A stretch of 64,000 nucleotides of DNA from Diphasiastrum complanatum (Eukaryota > Streptophyta > Lycopodiopsida > Lycopodiales > Lycopodiaceae): positions 7,474,873 to 7,538,872 of the forward strand of contig CM055107.1 in NCBI GenBank assembly GCA_029204225.1. The letters run 5' to 3'. Position numbers and translations under genes: made by a program. The notes under the pieces are model-generated. The model did not search any database. It was not told the DNA's origin and saw only the letters and a list, made by a program, of their open reading frames with translations. Each line of letters opens with the position of its first letter. Positions within the stretch are counted from its first letter, which is position 1. Positions 11,531 to 22,709 of this stretch are shown here, piece after piece.

Positions 11531-12743
11531 CACTGTAGTAGCACACTACGTGCTGTGATATCTACTTTTGAATTACCTTCACTCTCTCTAAAATCTCTGA
11601 TCCCATGGAATCAGATAGTCTAATACAAAGGAGTTCATGGAGGAACTCTGATTCACGCTACCACTGATTATTGACTGAATTTCTCTGGTATGAATCATCA
11701 TCTATTAGTTACTAAATTATTGTATGTATATACACATCAGTTGTAGTAGTCGTGAAGATTAGAAATGTGCGGGTAACCGTCGTGAAGTGATGCGATTATT
11801 GCACAGTGAATGGTGACGTAGTTTGCACTGTATAGAGTAGACAATGAGCTCCATTTTGAATAGTGGTAGTCGACAATCGTCGAAGGTGTCAAATGAGTCG
11901 AGTTGACTTGTTCTCCCTTGAGAAGATGCCAATGGAGTTGAAGTCGTCGATAGACTTCGGTTGAGTCGGTGAAGTCGACGTCGATCCTACTTTGCTTCAA
12001 AGTTAGTGTACAAACTGTTCGACTTATGCGAGTAAGACTATTGTCGATGTAGAGAGAGAATACATAGTGCTCAAGAAATTAATTGAGGTGAGTAGGAGTG
12101 AAGATTAACTCCAAGAGTGAGGCCTTTGAACTAGCCTTTGTTATTGGCTGCAAGTAAGGCTCTTGCGGTGCCTTGCGATATTTATGAACATTTTGGGAAG
12201 ACCATTATTGACCTCAAATGATCTTCTTGCGAGGCCTTGTGACGACTTCAAAAGCTTGTATTTAGACATAGAGTATTTCTATAGACTGTATAGGTATTTA
12301 CATACAGAATGGATGGATCTAGATTAGCAACGAGATAAGGGATGGAGAGGATAGAAATTCAACAACAATCAAACTTCATGCTCACAAGCCTCCCTCAGGC
12401 CAATGGCCACTTAAAACTACTACTTCATCCTCTTCGTGGTTGTTTAGTGACCTAGTACAACTGCCTCCCTATCCTTACGACATCCAAAATGATGCACATA
12501 TGGTAAAATTATTATTGCTTTTGCGAAAAAGCCGTAACCCTCACCTTTTCTTTTTCAAGTACCAACTACAAAATTCTTACATTTTGCTCACTTTTTACCC
12601 TGTATGTTCTTATGCATAGGCTAAGAATCCCAATATTGAGCTCGACAAGCCTTCGTATGCCTAAAACAATGCACTGGTTCTCTACTTCTCGCTCTTTGAC
12701 GACCATAGACCTCGAACTCTCAAACGTGAGTCTCATAAAGACT
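11531..12743. other. Unassigned LTR-like sequence
   Basis: No coding region is recognised. The stretch around 12150-12180 contains, inverted, a TATCGCAAGGCACCGCA-type motif that also occurs in the solo LTR at 34.1-34.2 kb, so part of it is probably eroded LTR of that family in minus orientation. The rest shows nothing identifiable. Confidence 0.35.
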
Positions 12744-13900
12744 TCATAACAAGTCCAGTGCTTCCTTCAATGTTTTGCACGTGGTAACGTGAGATATTTG
12801 GGAATCGGCCAGATTGAGTGTGATACATGCTAAGGCCTTCTGATCTTTGATCCTCCGGGCCTTTTCTTGATCACCATCTTCTGGTTTCAGGTCTGCACCT
12901 TCTACTACATCCCAAAGATCTCTATCTATCAACATCATTCTAAGTTTTAACTTCCAAATGTAGAAGTTAGAACCATTGAACTTGTCAATGACTCTAGCTT
13001 CACTGAGTGATGAAGATGAGGAGCTACCTATATGAGACATGATAACAGTATACAAATAGAACAAACTTAATCTCTCGGTTTATTTGAAGTAAGCTCTGAT
13101 ACCAATCTGATGGGGCAAGGGACATAGAAGAAAATGAACGAAGAAGAGAGCAAGAATATTGCGGAACAACTCTCCCATTCTAATCGGCTGCTAAATGCAA
13201 AAACAGTCCAATAGATAACTTATGATAAATGTAATCACAGCTTTAGGTGTTCAGATTGCCCAACAAGATCTTAAAAAGCAATTCACACTCTAAAACAAGA
13301 GTACAGTCCACCGAAGAGATTAGAGATGGTTTGTACGTGGTACTACTGAAATCAGATCCAATGTGAAGTATAGTTTTAAAATTAATGAAAGAGCAGTATG
13401 ATATCGTGAGTTCCTCAAGCATCAAAGACAGCCATCGTCTGATCAGAAATTGAGGAGCCATAGACGTCCGTGTTCTGATCAGAGTGAATAAACAAGCATG
13501 ATTAAACAGCAATGAAAGTGCATTCAAGCACAACAAGCATTCATCTACATTGTACACAGATAAAAACATGATGTTGCTATATTACACTGAAGCACAATAC
13601 AAATAGCAATTACAACCTAAAATGACGACGTAATTGGAAGGCTTAAATAATGTGTCTCATAGACAGAGCAATCACTACTATGTGCTTGGATGATCTATTT
13701 ATAGATTTTATCTGTGTATTAATTACATTGAATGATTATCACCTAATTATGAAAGCCATTGTACTTGGAAGTATGTGGCTTTTGTGACAATTGTACGTAG
13801 AGTATATGGTCAATGAATCATCATTGTTGACGTGGACGAGGACATCGTTGGAACGTTCCTCGTTTATTTTAGACGACCTTTGAGATTTTCTCTCTCTTCG
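12744..13900 (-). mobile_element. Ty1/copia remnant E: LTR, PBS and start of gag
   Basis: On the minus strand: LTR sequence from about 13.9 kb with a TATA-like TCTATAAATAGATC near 13700, ending at 13108; a tRNA-iMet primer site (13093-13104); and the gag start (13064-12744) with the copia signature FNGSNFYIWKLKLRMML and LWDVVEG. The LTR resembles the solo LTR at 33.8-35.0 kb (shared ACGGACGTCT and CAGACGATG blocks). Everything after the first part of gag is missing. The outer LTR boundary was not resolved. Confidence 0.7.
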
Positions 13901-14160
13901 CATTTTTTGCTAAAACTAAAGGTGCTCTTAAAAAGGCGAAGGTGTCTTTAAAACAATTTAACTCATGAAAATAGATGACCTTCGGAAATTTTCTCTCTCT
14001 TCGCATTTTTCGCAAAAAGCCGAAGGTGTGTTAAAAATAGTTAAACTTTTGAACTATGCAAGTTTTCTCATTTCGGGGAAATGTGAAAAAGTCGAAGCTG
14101 TTGAAAACATAGTGTATTTCTACAGACTGTTGAAAATGTAATGTATTACTACATACTTAT
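13901..14160. other. Direct-repeat-containing spacer
   Basis: The block TTTTCTCTCTCTTCGCATTTTT occurs twice (about 13878 and 13990) with similar flanks, giving an imperfect direct repeat of about 110 bp. No gene is recognised. Confidence 0.5.
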
Positions 14161-14240
14161 TTCAGATGTCAAGTTTTGTGGAAGTCTTTGAAGATGGCCA
14201 AGTCTTCAATGACTTCAAGTTATTAGACTTGACATCTGAA
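14161..14240. repeat. 80-nt imperfect foldback
   Basis: TTCAGATGTCAAG at 14161 is exactly complementary to CTTGACATCTGAA ending at 14240. A second pair inside (GAAGTCTTTGAAGAT against AGTCTTCAATGACTTC) extends the stem. The whole segment can fold into one long hairpin with a short loop near GGCCA and an internal bulge. It lies between two copia remnants. It could be a small MITE or a small-RNA precursor; neither is shown. Confidence 0.65.
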
Positions 14241-14459
14241 CCTTGAAATTATGACAGGATTGGTTACCCTTTGCTGGAGATTAGCCGGAAGCCCGTTGTA
14301 GACATTCTTCAAATAAATTGGCTATCTAAGTTTGTGATTCTTGCAGGTATCAGATGAGCAGACGTAGAACCAAAGTTGGTTTCACCTGACCCTAGCCTTA
14401 ATGATTAATAAACATGTAGGAAGAATCATGAAATAGAAATTAGTCATTCACCATGGAGA

Positions 14460-17400
14460 AAACTGTGGGCTTACTTTCCAGCATTTTTGACCCAGTGTAA
14501 AAATTGATACTTTGTATATATTTTTTCGATACTTTGTAAAGTTCAATACTGTCAGTCTAAAATTCGACCCAAAGACTTCGCATTGACAATCCGCCTACAT
14601 TGTACATATAGTTGTAGTTATGAGGCGGTTGTAATAACTGTAGAAGAAGTAGTTGTAGATATTTTGAGTATATCAAGATAAGTATCTTCATCAGAAAACT
14701 TCTTCAAGGATTCAACTGATATCCAAAAAAAACATCTGATAATTGTTTCTATCAATTCCTTCAGATAGTTTTGTTGCATGTGTTATCACACACAACGATC
14801 GAAGTTCTCACTCTATAGCCAACGTTATCACGCTTAACCAGCTGAAGTTTTCACTTCTTGCGATTGTACTCTTTGTGTTGTACTCAAATCAGATTACATT
14901 TTGTACTCAAATCAGATTACATTTTGTCTCCACTCAGTTGTTGTTCCATTGCGCATTTCTTTATTCCTTAATTTTGAACATTCTGCTGCTAACTGTGGTG
15001 CTTCTAATCCACGCACCACGCGCGCTCAGTCTTCCGCTACCAATACCATAAATTTACGACATGGTATCAGAGCGGGCAGTTCAAAAATCTACACATTATC
15101 TGTGGATTATCAAGACTTGTCTCTACCAAGTCGTTGTTCTAGCAAGCGCGCAGCCAACAGTATTCTGAAATCATTGTATCTACCAACGATTTCACTCACC
15201 AAAATGGATCTACCTACTAGTTTTTCATTTTGAACTACCATCTCTGGAAGCTCAAAATGAAGACCATACTATTAGCCAAGGAACTATGGGACATCGTTGA
15301 TGGCATAGAGGTTAAACCAGAGGGGGATGCAGCCACTATCACCAAATGGTGACTAAAAGATGGCAAGGCATTTGCCTACATCACTCTCAACATCAGAGAC
15401 AATCAAATCATTCACATAAGTGTTGTTCAGACTGCTAAGGATGCATGGGACATCCTAGCAACTCTCCATGGTATCAAGGATACCACATCCAAATTACATT
15501 TGAGAAAGAAATTCTTCAACATAAAGATGTCTGAAGCAGAATGTGTCTCGAGCCATCTCATCACTCAGTATCGATTTGATAAAGGAAGCTAAGACAATGC
15601 TATCTTCTAAATTCGACATGGTCGATCTGGGTGAAGCTCATTACTGTCTAGGTATTCAAATCCAAAGAGACAAAAAATAGAAGTTGATCTATATTTCCCA
15701 ACAAAGATACATTCACAATGTCTTAATCAGATATAATCTGATGAATTGCAAATTAGCTCTCTCACCAATGGATCCAGGAGTCAAGATGTCGAATGACCAG
15801 TGTCCCCAAACAATCAAAGAGAAGGAGCAGATGCCTGAGTACCCTTATCATTTGATAATAGGATCTCTTATGTACGTGATGATTTGTACAAGACCAGACA
15901 TAGCTTTTGAAGTCAGCTCCTTGAGTCAGTATATGACCAATCCTGGTGTAACACATTGGAAGGCTCTTATCAGAGTCATGAGATATCTTCGAGCTACTAT
16001 GGACATTTGCATTTGTTATGGAGGAGTCGACAACGACAAACTCAATATTCTCTGTGGTTTTTCAGATGCAAGTTGGGCAAGAGATGTAGACACTCGTAAA
16101 TTCACTTCAGGATTTACATTCTTCCTCAACAATGGTCCTATTTCATGGAACAGTCGAAAGCAAACTTCGATAGCTCTATCTTCCACTGAATCAAAGTATA
16201 TTGCAGCCTCTCAAGCTACAAAGGAAGCAATATGGTTGAGAAGCTTACTTTCAGATATTAGTCTGAATCAATATGCTCCGACAATCCTGTTTTGTGATAA
16301 TCAAAGTGCCATTTCTTTTTAGCCAACCCTAGATTTCGTTCCAGAAGTAAGCACATTGAAATTAAGTATCACTATGTCAAAAGCAAAGCTCTCGACAAAG
16401 AGGTTGACTTGCAGTACTGTCCGAATGCACGATATGATAACAAATATTTTTATCAAAGCATTAAGCTTGGATGCACACAACAAATTTTGTGCAAAACTAA
16501 GTTTGAAGGTCAAAGCATTCATGGATTTAGATTAAGAGGGAATGTTGGATTATTAACCTGATGGTCGTGTTTCTAATCTTCATCCACTACATTACCTAGC
16601 TTTGTAGTTTTATGCATGTTTCTACATAGTCTACAAAAGTACACAAAAATCACTCATAGGTGGATTCCACAAGTGAATTTCCAGGAAGTACTAACTGGAC
16701 AGATGCCAACTCACTATGGCCAACTGGCCATTATGATCTACGACCTAATAAGTTGTCTGCCTACTAGACTAGCCGCATTTGCTTAAAATAAATAGTTGAT
16801 CATACTTCTATTAGTTTGAATAACATAGCAGCTCTCTCAAGCTTTCAAGCTTGGACACTGTTGAGCATTCTAGAAAAGTTCTTTAGAGTTCTTTTAGAGT
16901 TTTGCTATTAGCGCTTACTGCTTATCAGTGGAAGTGCAAATTAGATAGAGTTTTAGAGACAGTTTAGAGTACGCAGTTTCTTTTTACAATTGTCTTGTGT
17001 TCATCATTTTGCTGAATCAATCTATCTTTTATTGTGTTTAGTACTATGTCAGAATCTCTGTGATCTCATACTACTTTTGTCTGATAGTTCAAGTAATTCA
17101 TTGTTTGGCTACGTAATCACTTTAGCTCTAATGATCTCAAAGTTAGTTGCTAAAAGATGGAACATGACTCTTGTCATTATGTTTAGTTCAATATTCATAG
17201 GTGTAGTCATGCATTAGGAAAGCAAGCTCATTCCGTTGTGCTCGATAAGTCATTCACAAGCTTCAACTTGTCATTATTGCATTATCGTCTCTTTTCAACA
17301 ATCTGTTGAATGCTTCAATGTTGCAATATTCAATACATCATTGTTTGGCTACAAAATCACTTTAGTGCTAATGATTTCAAAGTTAGTTGCTAAAATATTG

Positions 17401-17470
17401 AACGTGACTTCTGTCATTATAGCTTTGTTCAATTATTGATAGGCGTAGTCATGTATTAGGAAAGAAGTCC
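14460..17470 (+). mobile_element. Ty1/copia remnant F, internally deleted
   Basis: Order on the plus strand: probable 5' LTR ending near 15059; tRNA-iMet primer site (15062-15073); gag start (LWDIVDGIEVKPEG, AYITLNIRD, about 15240-15560); then directly the end of RT and RNase H (about 15590-16400, with YLGIQIQRDK, GSLMYVMICTRPDIAF, SWNSRKQTSIALSSTESKYIAAS and FCDNQSAI). A polypurine tract AAGAGGGAA (16534-16542) precedes a 3' LTR starting TGTTGGATTATT at 16543. Protease, integrase and most of RT are absent. The putative 5' and 3' LTRs do not look alike, so the two halves may come from different copies. It is broken several times. Confidence 0.75.
17098..17463 (+). repeat. Tandem duplication in the 3' LTR region of remnant F
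   Basis: ATTGTTTGGCTACNNAATCACTTTAG-type sequence at 17098-17222 recurs at 17337-17463 with the same order of blocks (ATGAT-TCAAAGTTAGTTGC, then GTAGTCATG-ATTAGGAAAG). The spacing is about 240 bp. Several substitutions separate the copies. Confidence 0.7.
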
Positions 17471-17537
17471 AGTCCCACTACAAACGATAGTTCATTTACA
17501 GACTTCGAATTACTGAATCGACATTTCATTCCCTCTT

Positions 17538-18232
17538 TCCAACACAAAGAAGTTGGCCACCAAGAAGGCTATTCATGTAACTAGTTAGCAGGTTGAGGTC
17601 TCATTGACCATTGTTGACAGCCAACCCCCAATCCTCTCATGAGTGGCACAAATTATGAGTCGTGCTTCACTTGTCAAAGATTGTCAAAATTGGAAAATTT
17701 TAGGTTGATTAAACCCTATAAATTTGTACATAGGCGGGTCCCAAATGTGTGTATTCTGCTCATAGATGTGAAGAATAGGCCTAGGTAGGTTAGATCCAAA
17801 TCTTAGGAGAACTTAGATAAGAAGTATGGTCAAGTTTCATAGAATGCTACCTCCAAAAATCAAGGAAGTTGGTGTTGATCTAGCTACCATAGATGGTATA
17901 CTTAATGGTTAGGTCAAAGTGACTTGATTAGGTCAACCTAATGACTGTTTGGTACTTGAACACATGCTATACCTGCTGAATCAACCTTTTATATCATTCT
18001 CTTTGTACTTGCAAATCAATCAATCAATGTGGGAGATCATGATTTTGGAGCAATTGATAATTTGGAGCTTTTACACCATTTGTGTTGGAATTTTTTGATG
18101 TGAATGAAATATTAACTTAGTAAAGTTGATTCTTTGTTAGTAGGCCATATTACAATCCAAACTTCACATGTGTGGGCTCGTTGTATAGTGTGGGGTCATT
18201 TTGATCAATAACTGATTGTTCTTGCTTGTTTA
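17538..18232 (+). repeat. Dispersed repeat family R, copy 1
   Basis: From AAGAAGTTGGCCACCAAGAA to TTGTTCTTGCTTG the sequence matches 55243-56027 in the same orientation, with substitutions and one longer insertion in the second copy. No open reading frame or obvious terminal repeat explains it. The second copy ends abruptly inside copia RNase H coding sequence, which suggests a mobile unit. Confidence 0.7.
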
Positions 18233-19350
18233 GATCAAAATTGCCAATCTAGATCAAGATTTGAGTGCTAGTTTTGCAATAGATTGATTAACCAAGTACC
18301 CAATCACTCTTGAGGATATTTTGTAAATCCATTTAGGTTCCTAAACATTGTACTTTTAACATGGTGTTAGAGCCAAGTACAAGAGTTTAATTGTTGATCA
18401 AAACCAATTCCAAATTTAGCAAGTTTGATGCTAAAAATCTAGTTTCGAGAGGGCGAACCTATACTAAGTGATTGCTTCAAAATTCGAGGTCTAAATAGAT
18501 AGTGCTGCACATGTGTGGGGAGCTGCTGTACTTGTGTTTATATTCCATTATTCAATAGATGCTCATAATGTTTTTAGACATCATCTTGATGAGATTTATG
18601 ATGCAAATCAAAGAGAAAGCATCAAAGATCATTAGCCATTATTGAGATTTGATTTTGTATCATTAAATCCAATTAATAGGTTCTATGAAAAATTCCTTAA
18701 AAGTGGTTTTACAAGTCTTCTTGGATTGACATCAAGAAGAAGGGGTGTAAGAGAGTCGTTGTTTTGCCAAAATCATCCAATTTTTTATTTGATTTGATTA
18801 GGATTTGAAGTAAATTCATCATACTTCCATTCAATCTTAGTGAGAGGGTGAGAGGGCCAAGACTAGAAGTCTATTTTGAGTCATTCAAATCAAGTGAAGC
18901 CTTTGTGAACTTCTAGAATCAAATTATTTCCATCAAGTGTGAGTTATTTTTTGTAGAATCCTTCCAGATAGTTCTTTTGAATCAAGATCACTTAGATCTT
19001 GCTACTTGAGTCTATGATTAATTAATTGTTGTGACTTTTGGTAGGGACAAGCCACGGAACCCGTCATTGGAGTTTTTAATTTCTTCGTCATAGTTGGATA
19101 CTAGAACAAGTTTCCAAAACTTGTCAATCCGGAAGGGTTGTAATGAAGCATTGAGCGTTTGTCATCCAAAGAATAATAACCGATAGTTATGTATTCTATT
19201 TCATTGCACAGTCGAGCTCCTCCCGAGTTCCTAACATTGGACTTGTACCTGACATGGAATATTACAAGTAAAATAAGTTTAAAATTTTAACTTTAAAATA
19301 AAAATATGAATTAAAATACGAATTAATAATTCAAGAACTTAAAAACTTAC
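18233..19350 (+). other. LTR-end-like sequence and unassigned spacer
   Basis: 18238-18365 resembles 10422-10560 in the same orientation (AAATTGCCAATCTAGATCAA start) and runs into TGGTGTTAGAGCC (from about 18362), a diverged tRNA-iMet primer site. This looks like the 3' end of a copia LTR. Beyond 18400 no coding motif is recognised up to 19350. Confidence 0.45.
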
Positions 19351-19805
19351 CACACAACATTCTCTATTCCTGCATTACAGAAAGTTAGTAGAGCTTTCTA
19401 TACTGATGCTGACTGCCAAGAAGAATGAAAAATAACAACTCTCCAAATTGGAGAAGTTGTGACTTCAAGAAAGCCCTGTATAAAACTACGGATTTCAGTG
19501 AATTTGAAAGGAGAATCATCATTTAATGATTCCTTCATTTGAAATCCATATGGTATATCAGCGATACAGAGAGAATAAGGTCTTTTGTTTTCAAATTTTG
19601 AAATTTCTCTGCAATCGCCCTCCTCAACAGAGTAAAAGCATGGTTGATCATCGACACTTTTGGGAAGGTAGGTCTCTAATAGATCCTCCTCCGCAATGGT
19701 CTCACCCCGTGCCAATCTCTTCTTGTCCCTTTTTTCTGCTTTTGCCTTCAGAATATGTCTCTTGAATTGCTCTGGAAGGACTTTGTTTTTTTGGTCTTTG
19801 GGAGA
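19351..19805 (-). pseudogene. Relic exon of class-beta DNA methyltransferase-like gene (locus 1)
   Basis: The minus strand reads as one exon: an acceptor-like CCTTTTTAG precedes 19805 and a consensus donor GTAAGT follows 19351. It encodes a basic KAKAEKRDKKRLARGE stretch, then CIADIPYGFQ (about 19540-19575), then DDSPFKFTEIRSFI and WRVVIFHSSW. ADIPYG fits the catalytic (D/N/S)PP(Y/W) motif IV of N6-adenine/N4-cytosine DNA methyltransferases, with the first Pro replaced by Ile. One in-frame TAG (19398-19400) interrupts it; the frame then continues into FCNAGIENVV. Related relics at 37.9 and 42.9-44.65 kb carry the downstream motif I. The exon structure argues for a plant gene, not recent bacterial DNA. 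The family name is inferred from motifs only. Confidence 0.45.
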
Positions 19806-19979
19806 CTAAAAAGGAAAAAGCTATGCTTAGCATGGAGACAAAAAATATAAAATAGAATAGGAGACTTAACTTATCAAAAAAAATAATTAAATAAAGAAAA
19901 AGCTATGCTTAGCATAGGAGACATAGAATATAGAAAAGAAACAATCACTAAGCACCTATGCTAATCATGGGTGAAATAA
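19806..19979. repeat. Short direct repeat
   Basis: AAAAAGCTATGCTTAGCAT with the following GGAGACA-type flank occurs at about 19815 and again at about 19897. The stretch is AT-rich and non-coding. It could lie in the intron before the relic methyltransferase exon. Confidence 0.45.
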
Positions 19980-21105
19980 ATACCATGTCTCTAAACAAAA
20001 TAAAAAATGATCTCAAGGATTCATTGAGAAGCTTTTGAAAAGTTAAAAAAAGCATTAACTTCAGCACCAATACTGCGTTCTCCAGATTGGACAATAGAAT
20101 TTCATAATCATACGGATGCCTCAAAATACGCCATTGGATCAATTTTGACGCAGCTAGGTGACTATAAGAAGGATTATCCCATACGATTTGCAATCAGACA
20201 ACTTACATATCCGGAGAAGAATTATTCAACAACAAAGCGTGAGGCGTTAGCCATGATTTTTTCTGTTCGAAAATTTCGTCACTACCTCATGGAAACGCAC
20301 TTTGCATTTTATACGGATCATCAACCGTTACTTTACTTGGTAAACAAGACATGCAATACTGGACGTATTGCAAGATGGTTATTGTTATTGACTGAATTTG
20401 ACTTTCGAATTGTGGTTCAAAAGAGGAAGCAACATTATCTAGTTGATCATGTTTCACGAATTGAATCTGCACCAATTAACACTGAAGTGGATGATGAACT
20501 GCCAGATGCTGCATTGTTCTATGTTGAAGTAGTACCGGAATGGGCAGCGGATATTGTTGAGTGCATGATGCTAGGACAACTGAATGACTCCTTGACAAAA
20601 GTACAGAAGAGACAATTGATTCGTAAGACTCAATTTTTATCAATTAATTGCAGGACAATTGTATCGTCGTGAATCAGATAATATTTTACGAAAATGTGTT
20701 TTACCGTATAAAGTACCAGATTTAATCATGTTTTCACATGATGGCATGGGTGGAGGACACTTCTCTATAGATATTACTGTTTGCAAAATTTTGCAATCAG
20801 GTTGTTGGTGGCCTACGCTTCATAAGGACACATAAAATTTTATTCAGACATGTGATGTTTGCCAGCGAGCACGACGACCTACTCGCCAGAACTATAAACC
20901 CTTGCATCCGGTTTATCACAAGCGCCATTTGAAAAATGGGGACTGGATTATGTTGGACCTATTCACCCTGCCGCGCAAGGATCTAAAGCTCAATACATTA
21001 TCGTCGCAACTGATTATATGACCAAGTGGGTTGAAGCCAAAGCTGTCAAAGTTGCTGATGCAAAATCTACGGCCAAGTTATTATATGAAAATATTATAAT
21101 CAGAT

Positions 21106-21813
21106 TTGGATGTCCGATCGAGATTGTCAATGACCAGGCCTGGTACACACTTTGTTAATCAAACAATAAAGTGTTTACTGAAAGATTCTTTTGTTATACA
21201 CATATTTAGTACTCCCTACTATCCCATAAGGAATGGCCAAGCTGAATCTTCTAATAAGATTCTCTGCACCATTATGACAAAGACAGTTGAAGCGTGTCGG
21301 TCTGATTGGAAACATAAACTATATGCAACGTTATGGGCATTCAGAACCGCTTACAAAAATAGTACAAATCAAACACCTTTTCAACTGGTTTATGGTCAAG
21401 ATGTTGTCATGCCGATTGAATTTTTAATCCCATCCTTAGGCATAGCAGCAACGGAACGATTAAATGATGATAAGTCTTTACAACTTCGTCATGAAGGGTT
21501 GCACAAATTATGTGAAACCCGATTGATGGCAGTTCATGCCTTAGCAGCAGAGAAAGCCCGCCGCAAGGCATGGCATGATCGTCGATTGCACAAAAAAGAT
21601 CTGAAAGCAAGAGATCTTGCATTGATGTACAAAACCAAGCTGATCAAGGGCAAGTTGAAGTTTACCGGTGAAGGCCCATATAAAGTGAAGGAAATCTTGA
21701 ACTATGGCGCAGTGATTCTTGAGCACTTGGATGGAAAACGATTTGATACTTCGGTGAATGGCAGTCGATTACGCAAATTTTGGCAGCCTGCTCCGCCAGT
21801 TCAGCAAGCCTGA
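21106..21813 (+). CDS. Integrase C-terminal half of element B
   Basis: An open stretch of 235 codons covers the second part of the integrase core (NGQAESSNKILCTIMTKTVEA, of which NGQAESSN is the conserved block), the AFRTAYKNSTNQTPFQLVYG block, and a C-terminal region (YKTKLIKGKLKFTGEGPYKV) that ends RKFWQPA. It has no chromodomain. Its stop is followed by the 0.8 kb spacer and then the accessory ORF. Confidence 0.75.
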   Translation: MDVRSRLSMTRPGTHFVNQTIKCLLKDSFVIHIFSTPYYPIRNGQAESSNKILCTIMTKTVEACRSDWKHKLYATLWAFRTAYKNSTNQTPFQLVYGQDVVMPIEFLIPSLGIAATERLNDDKSLQLRHEGLHKLCETRLMAVHALAAEKARRKAWHDRRLHKKDLKARDLALMYKTKLIKGKLKFTGEGPYKVKEILNYGAVILEHLDGKRFDTSVNGSRLRKFWQPAPPVQQA

Positions 21814-22599
21814 TCTCAATGGTTTTTTTAATTTTCTTTGTTTTTCAATTTTTTGTTTTCAGTACTTAAATTGCCGAGTTTTTTTAGAAAAAGACAGTTA
21901 AAAAAAAATGCAAAAATTGAGAAAAGACTGATGAGCAAAAGTCAGAAAGTCATCAGCATGGAGAACATGAAGCACAATATTTTTTGATGAAAAATGACTT
22001 AGAAAATCACTGTTTTGGTCATATATGGCCTATATAGTACTAGAAACCTTCGCTGAGCTCTCAGACTGTACATCCACTCTAGATTTATCTAATTTGAGGT
22101 GGGCGAAGGTTCTTGTCAAGAAAAAATCCAGTTTTTGAGTTAGACAAAGATTCAGTGATATGCCATTTTGGGAACCTTCACCGAGCATCTTAACCTCATT
22201 ATGAACCTTCGTCGACCTGCTAGATTATCTTAAAATGTTCAAATTAGGTTTTTCATAAATTCAGATTGTAAAAAAAAACATTTATGACAGTATCTGGGGG
22301 AAGGACCTTGTCTAAAAAACGTTCGCCTGATAGGTTCAGATCCCCATAAACCTTCGCCAAGAGTTTTATAGCCTAATTTCACAGTACTGTACATGCCTGC
22401 AAATTTTTGTTCAGAACTGATCAGCCAAACTAGTATTCAGTGTAATGGACCCACCAAATTCACCTATAAGTTGGCTGAATTTGATTCATTCCTCACTTGT
22501 GCTAGCGAAGCTCTTGCAAATTTTTCCCGCAACCAAAGCCTTCCAAACTTCCTGACTTGCTTTCTAATACACTTTCACGCGTCTTACATTTCCTTTTTG
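21814..22599 (+). other. Post-integrase spacer of element B with AACCTTCGC motifs
   Basis: This is non-coding, with A-rich tracts. AACCTTCGC or near variants occur at about 22046, 22170, 22203 and 22351, and a reverse-oriented copy (GCGAAGGTT) at about 22103. The arrangement parallels the AACCCTCGC series in the spacer of element A, which suggests an inherited cis element and not chance. Confidence 0.5.
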
Positions 22600-22709
22600 C
22601 TCATCATGTCTTCTACCAATACTTCCCAGTCTCCGCGCTATACTATCCATCGTGATGTCCCATTTGCAACGGACATCATGATCCTTCCTAGCACAAGCAT
22701 GGTCACTCA

